From: Lutibacter sp.
Lineage (GTDB): Bacteria > Bacteroidota > Bacteroidia > Flavobacteriales > Flavobacteriaceae
Direction of reading: 5' to 3'
Assembly (NCBI GenBank): GCA_004195315.1
Contig: SDWL01000135.1
Span: 1-5,995 of the forward strand
DNA length: 5,995 nucleotides
The position numbers and the translations under genes were made by a program. How positions within the stretch are numbered: position 1 is the first letter of the stretch; every line of letters starts with the position of its first letter. Under the pieces are notes generated by a model that was given only the letters and a program-made list of their open reading frames with translations, was not told the DNA's origin and made no database searches. Shown piece by piece: positions 1-5,004 of the stretch.

Positions 1-192
1 TAGATTTTTGTCTTCTACATTTTTTAAAACCATGGCTTCTAAACCTGGTTCATAAATTGGAATAATTCCTTGATTCAACTTGTCTATTTTAGTTGTATCG
101 TTATCTACACAGGTTACTCTATTTCCCATTTCTGAAAAACAAGTTCCCGATACTAATCCAACATATCCCGTTCCTATTACTACGATGTTCAT
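1..192 (-). CDS. ugd: UDP-glucose 6-dehydrogenase, N-terminal part (3' end outside window)
   Basis: The reverse strand from the ATG at 190-192 encodes 64 residues, open to the window edge, beginning MNIVVIGTGYVGLVSG. This is the NAD-binding Rossmann start of the UDP-glucose/GDP-mannose dehydrogenase family: GTGYVGLVSG at about residues 7-16, an acidic residue after the second strand (VDND, about 34-37), and the YEPGL motif (about 47-51) typical of UDP-glucose dehydrogenase. The family oxidises UDP-glucose to UDP-glucuronate with two NAD+ in the cytoplasm. The catalytic cysteine and the C-terminal domain lie outside the window. The ATG is chosen because it starts directly before the Rossmann strand and no in-frame upstream extension resembles the family. 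It is the last gene seen in the leftward series, separated from the broken four-helix-bundle gene by about 110 bases of repeats. It differs from the dehydrogenase at 797-2080, so the locus has two sugar dehydrogenases of different subfamilies. Confidence 0.95.
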   Translation of the reverse strand, partial: MNIVVIGTGYVGLVSGTCFSEMGNRVTCVDNDTTKIDKLNQGIIPIYEPGLEAMVLKNVEDKNL

Positions 193-208
193 ATTTTTTT
201 TAACTTTT

Positions 209-261
209 ACTTTAACTAAGACGAAGTCCTTTCTAAACTTTAACTGTTGACGAAGTCCTTT
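209..261. repeat. Imperfect tandem duplication of a ~24-bp unit upstream of ugd
   Basis: Two copies (209-232 and 237-261) each begin with ACTTTAACT and end with GACGAAGTCCTTT. They differ only in the two or three bases joining these blocks, and four bases separate the copies. The 13-bp block is exact at 220-232 and 249-261. Each copy has a small GAC-GAA-GTC dyad. The pair ends 17 bases upstream of the ugd start codon, in its leader. It could be a small duplication by slippage or a doubled binding site; the sequence alone does not decide. Confidence 0.7.
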
Positions 262-266
262 TTTTT

Positions 267-310
267 GGTTTTAGTCTTAGTTTTCGTCTTAGTCCTTTGT
301 TTTAGTTTTT
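267..310. repeat. Hexamer repeat array A (TTTAGT/CTTAGT type)
   Basis: The plus strand is built from degenerate 6-bp units such as TTTAGT, CTTAGT, TTTCGT and CCTTTG; the transcribed strand reads as ACTAAA/ACTAAG/ACAAAG. It lies about 75 bases upstream of the ugd start and runs into the end of the broken four-helix-bundle gene: the TAA stop at 302-304 is itself part of a repeat unit. The units are the same family and orientation as the arrays at 713-790 and 3728-3866. Confidence 0.8.
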
Positions 311-667
311 TCTTTTATCCAACAGACTTATTCTTAAAGCACTAATCCTTTTTTGCAAACTTGTTAATTCTTCAATAATTGCTAAAGAATTAATACTTGT
401 TATATAATTTCTTCTTTCTGAAATTCTTATTTGTGTCTCCAATTCAAATGCAGAACCTAAACTAATCTACAAAAACCTACCAAAGTCTTTTTCTGAATTT
501 CTAGATGCTCCTTCTGCAATATTAGAAGGGATTGAAACAGCAGACCTTGTCATTTGAGAAATTAACCCATAACGTTCATCCTTTGGAAACTTTTCTACAA
601 AATTGTAAATATTATTAACTAGTTCCATTCCATCAATCCATACATCATATTTTCTGAAATTCCTCAT
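302..667 (-). pseudogene. Four-helix-bundle (S23/IVS-type) protein interrupted by an in-frame TAG
   Basis: Translation from the ATG at 665-667 gives 66 residues starting MRNFRKYDVWIDGMELV and containing the family core SIPSNIAEGASRNSEKDF (about 45-62). A TAG codon then stops it at 467-469. The same frame continues past the stop with ISLGSAFELETQIRIS, exactly the next conserved block of the family, and runs to a TAA at 302-304. Read through, the product would be 121 residues with one internal stop at codon 67, matching the family's usual length of about 115-125. No frameshift is needed. Family members are small helical bundles, described in 23S rRNA intervening sequences of some bacteria and related to the Avd accessory protein of diversity-generating retroelements; most have no known function. 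The conserved remainder suggests a recent nonsense mutation, a sequencing error, or a tolerated stop. It sits between array B on its 5' side and array A on its 3' side. No in-frame upstream start is available, since an ATG 22 bases upstream reaches a stop after two codons. Confidence 0.82.
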
Positions 668-712
668 AACTTTTTTATAGCATTTTTTTATTTTTAATAA
701 CTTCTCATTAAC

Positions 713-790
713 TTTTGTCTTAGTCTTTGTTTTAGTCTTTGTTTTAGTCCTAGTCCTTTGTCTTTGTCTTTGTCTTTGTCTTTGTTTTAA
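713..790. repeat. Hexamer repeat array B (CTTTGT/TTTAGT type)
   Basis: Plus-strand units CTTTGT, TTTAGT and CTTAGT alternate from about 714. Five CTTTGT copies then run head to tail at 756-785. The phase is six bases throughout, with one single-base slip near 755. On the transcript this is A/C-rich with G only in ACAAAG units. It fills the gap between the stop of the dehydrogenase (797) and the start of the broken four-helix-bundle gene (667), so it lies in that gene's leader. Confidence 0.88.
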
Positions 791-796
791 AAACTC

Positions 797-2080
797 TTAC
801 AACTTCCCATCAACTTTACAATCTAATACTCCTTTAACATCATAAATAATACCTTTTTCATTTAAGTACTGGTTAAAATCTATGTTTAAAAACTCGTTAT
901 GTGAAACTGCTAACACAATACCATCAAATTTGTTTTGTGGCATATTTCTTAAGGTTTCAATATTGTATTCATGTTTTACTTCAGTTGGGTTTGCCCAAGG
1001 ATCGAATACAGTTACATCTGTTCCAAAATCTTTTAAATTTTGAATTACATCTACAACTCTAGTATTTCTAACATCAGGACAATTTTCTTTGAAAGTAATA
1101 CCCAATACTAATATTTTAGCGTTCTTGATTTTTGCTTCATTATTAATAAATAATTTAATAACCTCTGCAGCTACATAGCTTCCCATACTATCATTCATTC
1201 TTCTACCTGCTAAAATAATTTCAGGATGGTAGCCTACTTCTTGTGCTTTTTGTGCTAAATAATAAGGATCAACACCTATGCAATGTCCACCAACCAAACC
1301 TGGCTTAAATGGTAAAAAATTCCATTTAGTACCTGCGGCTTCTAAAACTGCACTGGTATCAATATCTAACAAATTAAAGATTTTAGCCAATTCATTTACA
1401 AACGCAATGTTGATATCTCTTTGGGAATTTTCGATTACTTTTGCTGCTTCAGCCACTTTAATTGTAGGTGCTAAATGTGTACCCGCAATAATTACAGATG
1501 CATATAAATTATCTACTTTTTTGCCTGTTTCAGAGTTTGAACCAGAAGTTACTTTTAGTATTTTTTCAACTGTATGCTCTTTATCTCCTGGATTTATACG
1601 TTCTGGTGAATAGCCTGCAGAAAAATCTTTATTAAATGTAAGCCCTGATGTTTTCTCTAAAATTGGAATACAAACTTCTTCCGTTGCACCTGGGTACACA
1701 GTAGATTCATAAACAACAATATCTCCTCTTTTTAGTATTTTACCAACAGTCTCACTTGATTTCACTAATGGTGTTAAATCGGGTTTGTTATTTTTATCTA
1801 CTGGTGTAGGGACAGTTACAACATAGTAATTACAACCTTCTATATGTTGCATATTGGTAGTGCAAAACAAGCCTATTTCGTTTGAAGGACTTTCAACCAA
1901 CACTTTTTGAAGTGTTTCATTTTCAACTTCTAAAGTAGTATCTATTCCTTGTGTTAATTCCGAAACACGTTGTTCATTAATGTCAAATCCAATAACTGGG
2001 TATTTTGTAGCAAACAATCTTGCTAATGGTAATCCTACATATCCCAATCCTATAATTGCTATTTTTATGTTTTCTTTCAT
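797..2080 (-). CDS. tviB: UDP-N-acetylhexosamine 6-dehydrogenase, WbpO/TviB type
   Basis: This 427-residue protein has the full-length layout of the UDP-glucose/GDP-mannose dehydrogenase superfamily. The NAD-binding fold has GLGYVGLPLA at 11-20. YESTVYPGATEE (124-135) and SPERINPGD (158-166) are typical of the WbpO/TviB/CapL branch rather than Ugd or WbpA. The central dimer domain carries a lysine in EAAKVIENSQRD (K214), and the catalytic cysteine C267 is in GGHCIGVDPYYL (264-275). The C-terminal sugar-binding Rossmann domain has GITFKENCPDVRNTR (327-341). The family oxidises C6 of a UDP-HexNAc, usually UDP-GalNAc to UDP-GalNAcA (or UDP-GlcNAc to UDP-GlcNAcA), using two NAD+. The WbpP/TviC-type epimerase two genes upstream is its usual partner. 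The start at 2078-2080 fits the family N-terminus; array C begins only 11 bases upstream of it. The family is nearly certain; the exact substrate and the symbol (wbpO, tviB and capL are alternatives) are inferred. Confidence 0.95.
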   Translation of the reverse strand: MKENIKIAIIGLGYVGLPLARLFATKYPVIGFDINEQRVSELTQGIDTTLEVENETLQKVLVESPSNEIGLFCTTNMQHIEGCNYYVVTVPTPVDKNNKPDLTPLVKSSETVGKILKRGDIVVYESTVYPGATEEVCIPILEKTSGLTFNKDFSAGYSPERINPGDKEHTVEKILKVTSGSNSETGKKVDNLYASVIIAGTHLAPTIKVAEAAKVIENSQRDINIAFVNELAKIFNLLDIDTSAVLEAAGTKWNFLPFKPGLVGGHCIGVDPYYLAQKAQEVGYHPEIILAGRRMNDSMGSYVAAEVIKLFINNEAKIKNAKILVLGITFKENCPDVRNTRVVDVIQNLKDFGTDVTVFDPWANPTEVKHEYNIETLRNMPQNKFDGIVLAVSHNEFLNIDFNQYLNEKGIIYDVKGVLDCKVDGKL

Positions 2081-2090
2081 CTATGTTTAT

Positions 2091-2208
2091 GTTATCGGTT
2101 TTCTGCTATCGGTTTTCTGTTATCCGGTTTCTGCTATCCGGTTTCTGTTTTCTGTTTTCTGTTATCGGTTTTCTGTTATCTGTTTTCTGTTTCTGTTTTC
2201 TGTTTTCT
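2091..2208. repeat. Heptamer/14-mer repeat array C
   Basis: The array begins with four head-to-tail 14-bp units (2091-2104, 2105-2118, 2119-2132, 2133-2146) of the form G(T/C)TATC(C/G)G.TTTCT. It continues as 7-bp units GTTTTCT or GTTATCT to 2208, with one more 14-mer at 2161-2174. Only one unit (2189-2194) breaks the phase, by a single base. It lies directly in the leader of the WbpO/TviB-type gene, 10 bases from its ATG, and downstream of the intact four-helix-bundle gene. Such perfect phasing suggests young expansion by replication slippage. Confidence 0.92.
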
Positions 2209-2232
2209 TAAAACTATAAACTTATAATTATC

Positions 2233-2607
2233 TTATTCAAATTTATTCCAGTTACTTTTCACATAACGTAAAAAACTATATATTTTAGCGCCTAAAATAT
2301 CATACTCACTTTTTAAAATTTCAACCTCTTCTGTTAAATTTAGATATAAAGATCCTAATTTTTCAAGATGACATATAGTTTCTAAATTACTAGCATGTGA
2401 ATACGTTAAAAATTTTATAAAATCCGCTTTGTATTGTTTTCTCCCATAACCCTCAACAATATTTGACACCACTGAATCTGATGACCTTCTTATTTGGCTA
2501 CCAAGCTCACATTTTTCATAATTTGGTAATTTTAACGAAAGTCCATGAGTTTTATAAAATAACGATAAGCTCAAAGCGTAAATATCTAAATCTTTATAAC
2601 TTTTCAT
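2233..2607 (-). CDS. Four-helix-bundle protein (S23/IVS-type family)
   Basis: This intact 124-residue protein starts MKSYKDLDIYALSLSLFYK. It has the family's order of blocks: an N-terminal helix with the K-DLDIY start, then LGSQIRRSSDSVVSNIVEGYGRK (about 35-58, conserved SNI-EG-GR), then FIKFLTYSHASNLETICHLE (about 63-82), and a last amphipathic helix to the C-terminus. There is no signal peptide or membrane segment. Length and content match complete members. The second half (YSHASNLETICHLE) places it in a different subfamily from the broken copy at 302-667, so the two are not a recent duplication. Its role is unknown. Relatives occur in 23S rRNA intervening sequences, and Avd, a relative, works with the reverse transcriptase of diversity-generating retroelements; neither a reverse transcriptase nor rRNA is present here. 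It lies between the epimerase and dehydrogenase genes of one pathway, where it has no evident metabolic job, and it is flanked by inverted repeats. Confidence 0.92.
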   Translation of the reverse strand: MKSYKDLDIYALSLSLFYKTHGLSLKLPNYEKCELGSQIRRSSDSVVSNIVEGYGRKQYKADFIKFLTYSHASNLETICHLEKLGSLYLNLTEEVEILKSEYDILGAKIYSFLRYVKSNWNKFE

Positions 2608-2625
2608 TTTTATTTTCTAACAATT

Positions 2626-2670
2626 TATATACCCATAACCGATAACGGATAACAGAAAACGGATAACAGA
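2626..2670. repeat. Repeat block D, inverted relative of array C
   Basis: The plus strand carries units such as ATAACCG, ATAACGG, ATAACAG and AAAACGG, which are the reverse complements of the GTTATC/GTTTTCT units of array C. It fills most of the 65-base gap between the stop of the epimerase gene (2673) and the start of the intact four-helix-bundle gene (2607). The 2648-2670 part pairs with 2158-2180 at 22 of 23 positions. Confidence 0.85.
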
Positions 2671-2672
2671 TA

Positions 2673-3662
2673 TTATTTAAGATTTTCCCAATACCAAGCA
2701 ACTGCTTTTTCCAATCCTTTTTCAAGTGAATATTCAGGTTTGTAATTTAATAAGTTAATTGCTTTATCTATTGATGCTAATGAATGAGGGATATCTCCAA
2801 CTCTTTCTGCTCCATATTTAATTTCAACTTTTGCTATTTTGGGATCAAATTTAGCTAATTTATCTTTTAGAGATTGTACTAAATTATTCAGCGTAGCTCT
2901 TTCACCAAAGGCCACATTATATACTTGATTTAATGCATTCTCATTTGACGTGCTAATGGCTAATAAATTCATTTGAATTACATTATCTATATAGGTGAAA
3001 TCTCTTGAAAACTCACCATTTCCATTTATTAAAGGGGATTCATACTTCATAAATTGCATCACAAATTTTGGGATAACAGCAGCGTATGCTCCGTTTGGAT
3101 CTTGCTTTCTTCCAAAAACATTGAAATAACGCAATCCGATGGTGTTTAATCCGTAGGTAGTATAAAATATTTCCGCGTACAATTCATTAACATATTTGGT
3201 AATTGCATATGGGGATAATGGTTTTCCTATCACATCTTCCACTTTTGGTAAGCCTTTAGAATCTCCGTAGGTTGATGAGCTTGCTGCATATACAAATCGT
3301 TTCACATTAGCATCTCTAGCCGCTGTTAACATATTCAAAAATCCTGAAATATTTACATCATTGGTAGTTTTCGGATCTACTATTGAACGGGGTACTGAAC
3401 CCAAAGCTGCTTCATGTAACACATAATCTATACCTTGGCAAGCTTTGTTACAATCGTCTATATTTCTAATGTCTCCAACTACCAATTGAAAGTTTGGATT
3501 TGCTAATAAATGTTGAATGTTTTGGGGTTTTCCTGTAGCAAAATTATCTAAACAAACAACGTTGTTCTTAAGTTTTAATAATGCTTCACATAAATTTGAA
3601 CCTATAAACCCAGCACCACCAGTTACTAAAACTTTACTGTTACTTATGTAGTTGTTATTCAT
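2673..3662 (-). CDS. wbpP: UDP-N-acetylglucosamine 4-epimerase, WbpP/TviC type
   Basis: This 329-residue protein is an extended short-chain dehydrogenase/reductase. GGAGFIG at 15-21 binds NAD+, an aspartate ends strand two (LDNFATG, 38-44), SSSTYGD (128-134) gives the catalytic serine/threonine region, and YAITK (152-156) holds the Tyr-Lys pair. AALGSVPRSIVDP (85-97) and RYFNVFGRKQDPNGAYAA (178-195) are strongly typical of the WbpP/TviC group, which prefers N-acetylated sugars over UDP-glucose/galactose. The expected reaction is reversible C4 epimerisation of UDP-GlcNAc to UDP-GalNAc in the cytoplasm. Paired with the dehydrogenase at 797-2080 it gives UDP-GalNAcA, as in Pseudomonas aeruginosa O6 (WbpP/WbpO) and the Vi antigen (TviC/TviB). 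The chosen ATG leaves a short eight- to nine-residue lead before the first strand, normal for this group. The gene follows rfbB after 209 bases that are mostly array E. Family assignment is firm; the substrate is inferred from motifs and neighbours. Confidence 0.94.
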   Translation of the reverse strand: MNNNYISNSKVLVTGGAGFIGSNLCEALLKLKNNVVCLDNFATGKPQNIQHLLANPNFQLVVGDIRNIDDCNKACQGIDYVLHEAALGSVPRSIVDPKTTNDVNISGFLNMLTAARDANVKRFVYAASSSTYGDSKGLPKVEDVIGKPLSPYAITKYVNELYAEIFYTTYGLNTIGLRYFNVFGRKQDPNGAYAAVIPKFVMQFMKYESPLINGNGEFSRDFTYIDNVIQMNLLAISTSNENALNQVYNVAFGERATLNNLVQSLKDKLAKFDPKIAKVEIKYGAERVGDIPHSLASIDKAINLLNYKPEYSLEKGLEKAVAWYWENLK

Positions 3663-3727
3663 TTTTTTGGGTTTTTGTTGGTTTTTATTTGACTAAGACT
3701 TTTTTTTCTTTTTTCGGTTGTTGGTTC

Positions 3728-3866
3728 TTTGGTCTTTGTTTTAGTTTTAGTTTTGGTTTTGGTCTTTGTTTTGGTTTTGGTTTTGGTTTTGGTTTTGGTC
3801 TTTGTTTTGGTTTTGGTCTTTGTTTTGGTTTTGGTTTTGGTTTTAGTTTAAGCCTTAGTTTTAGTC
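3728..3866. repeat. Hexamer repeat array E (GGTTTT/GTCTTT type)
   Basis: About 140 bases of plus-strand hexamers: GGTTTT, GGTCTT, TGTTTT and TAGTTT. The block GGTCTTTGTTTT recurs at 3731, 3761, 3797 and 3815, at spacings of 30, 36 and 18, all multiples of six, so the phase is strictly kept. The transcribed strand is almost only A and C (ACCAAA, ACAAAG). The array fills most of the gap between rfbB and the epimerase gene and ends about 65 bases before the epimerase start. The rest of the gap (3663-3727) is T-rich on the plus strand with no feature I can name. The array is related to arrays A and B and lies in the same orientation. Confidence 0.93.
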
Positions 3867-3871
3867 ACGGT

Positions 3872-4885
3872 TTATCCTTTATACTTCTTCAAATACCATT
3901 CAATTGTTTTTTGTATGCCTGAATCAAAGTTTTCGTCTGCTTTCCAACCTAACTGAGTTTCAATTTTAGTTGCATCAATGGCATATCTGAAATCGTGACC
4001 TGCCCTATCTTCAACATAGGTAATTTGATCTTTATAGGTTTTTCCTTCTTTTGGTGCTAACGTATCTAACAATTCACAAATTTTATTGACTATATAATTG
4101 TTATTTTGTTCATTTTTTCCACCAATATTATATACTTCACCCGATTTTCCTTCGTGATATCCTAAATCAATTCCTTTACAATGATCTAATACATACAACC
4201 AGTCTCTAATGTTTTTTCCATCTCCATAAACAGGAATATTTTCACCTGACAAAGCTTTTCTAATCACAGTTGGAATCAATTTCTCATCGTGTTGTTTAGG
4301 CCCATAATTATTTGAACAATTGGTAATTACGGTATTCATTCCATAAGTATGATGGTAACTACGAACAATCATATCACTACTTGCTTTTGATGCGCTGTAA
4401 GGTGAGTTTGGAGCATAAGGTGTTTCTTCTGTAAATAAGCCTGTTTCGCCTAAAGTTCCATAAACTTCATCAGTTGAAACGTGCAAAAATTTATTACTTT
4501 CAAACCCTTTTTTATAAACAAATGGTTTTTCCATCCAATATTTATAAGCAACATCTAACAAGTTAAAAGTACCTTTAATATTCGTATCAATAAAAACTTC
4601 AGGACCATCTATAGAGTTATCAACATGAGATTCAGCAGCTAAATGAATAACTCCATGTACAATGTAATGTTGAAAAACGCGCTCTATTAAATCCCTATCA
4701 CAAATATCCCCATGTACAAAAGTGTAATTTTTAGCATTTGCTACCGATTTTAAATTATCTTGATTACCAGCGTAGGTTAATAAATCTATATTTACAATAT
4801 TATAATTGGGGTATTTCTCTACTAAGTATTCCACTAAATTAGATCCAATAAATCCTGCTGCTCCTGTTACTAAAATTGCTTTCAT
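3872..4885 (-). CDS. rfbB: dTDP-glucose 4,6-dehydratase
   Basis: This 337-residue protein has the usual length for RmlB. GAAGFIG (8-14) binds NAD+, and the typical LLTYAGNQDNL stretch follows at 35-45. AAESHVD (83-89) is the family signature. STDEVYG (137-143) carries the Asp139-Glu140 pair that drives dehydration, YSASK (163-167) is the catalytic Tyr-Lys pair, and NNYGP (192-196) follows. It converts dTDP-glucose to dTDP-4-keto-6-deoxyglucose, step two of dTDP-L-rhamnose synthesis, in the cytoplasm. It lies 119 bases downstream of rfbD and in the same direction. The start at 4883-4885 directly precedes the Rossmann strand. Its product can also feed other 6-deoxysugars, but rfbC and rfbD next door point to rhamnose. 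Confidence 0.97.
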   Translation of the reverse strand: MKAILVTGAAGFIGSNLVEYLVEKYPNYNIVNIDLLTYAGNQDNLKSVANAKNYTFVHGDICDRDLIERVFQHYIVHGVIHLAAESHVDNSIDGPEVFIDTNIKGTFNLLDVAYKYWMEKPFVYKKGFESNKFLHVSTDEVYGTLGETGLFTEETPYAPNSPYSASKASSDMIVRSYHHTYGMNTVITNCSNNYGPKQHDEKLIPTVIRKALSGENIPVYGDGKNIRDWLYVLDHCKGIDLGYHEGKSGEVYNIGGKNEQNNNYIVNKICELLDTLAPKEGKTYKDQITYVEDRAGHDFRYAIDATKIETQLGWKADENFDSGIQKTIEWYLKKYKG

Positions 4886-5004
4886 CTCTTTATACTTTTT
4901 ACTTATTTTGGCAAAGGGTTAAAGGTAAAATTTTAAAGGGAATGCGCAATAGGTTTAAGATGATATTTTGGAGGGTATATTATATGATTTTAAGGGAATA
5001 TCCT
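4886..5004. other. Spacer between rfbD and rfbB, no gene seen
   Basis: This 119-base AT-rich gap is the only one in the window without the hexamer or heptamer repeats. It contains two similar short blocks, TTTTAAAGGGAAT at 4931-4943 and TTTTAAGGGAAT at 4988-4999, and a weak dyad around GGATATTCC next to the rfbD stop. I found no TAnnTTTG-type promoter upstream of rfbB and no stem with a T-run to call a terminator. An internal promoter is possible but not supported. Confidence 0.4.

Larger units (their letters stand above)
2158..2670. other. Possible cassette: four-helix-bundle gene between inverted repeats
   Basis: Positions 2158-2180 (in array C) and 2648-2670 (in block D) are reverse complements of each other at 22 of 23 bases. 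They bracket the intact four-helix-bundle gene at 2233-2607. No transposase gene or target-site duplication was recognised, so calling this a mobile unit is inference. The precedent is that S23/IVS-type genes in 23S rRNA intervening sequences are also bounded by pairing ends. Chance pairing of two slippage-born arrays of one family is the simpler alternative. Confidence 0.4.

Noticed and set aside
1278..1613. Plus-strand open frame of 111 residues
   Set aside because: It lies fully inside, and antisense to, the well supported dehydrogenase gene.
1980..2219. Plus-strand frame of 79 residues rich in Phe, Leu, Ser and Val, resembling a membrane protein
   Set aside because: Its first part lies antisense to the dehydrogenase N-terminus and the rest is translated array C. 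The hydrophobicity comes from T-rich repeat units.
2463..2645. Plus-strand open frame of 60 residues
   Set aside because: It is antisense to the intact four-helix-bundle gene and ends in block D; no recognisable family.
2091..2670. Diversity-generating retroelement, because Avd is a four-helix-bundle relative
   Set aside because: No reverse transcriptase, template repeat/variable repeat pair or C-type lectin target is present; the repeats are short tandem units.
3728..3866. CRISPR array
   Set aside because: Units of 6 bases without unique spacers, and no cas genes; this is a simple tandem repeat.
3689..3922. Plus-strand frame coding for a 77-residue Phe-Gly rich repeat protein
   Set aside because: The FGFGFG pattern is only the translation of the GGTTTT hexamer array E, and the frame runs into the 3' end of rfbB on the other strand. 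No gene-like start region or homology.
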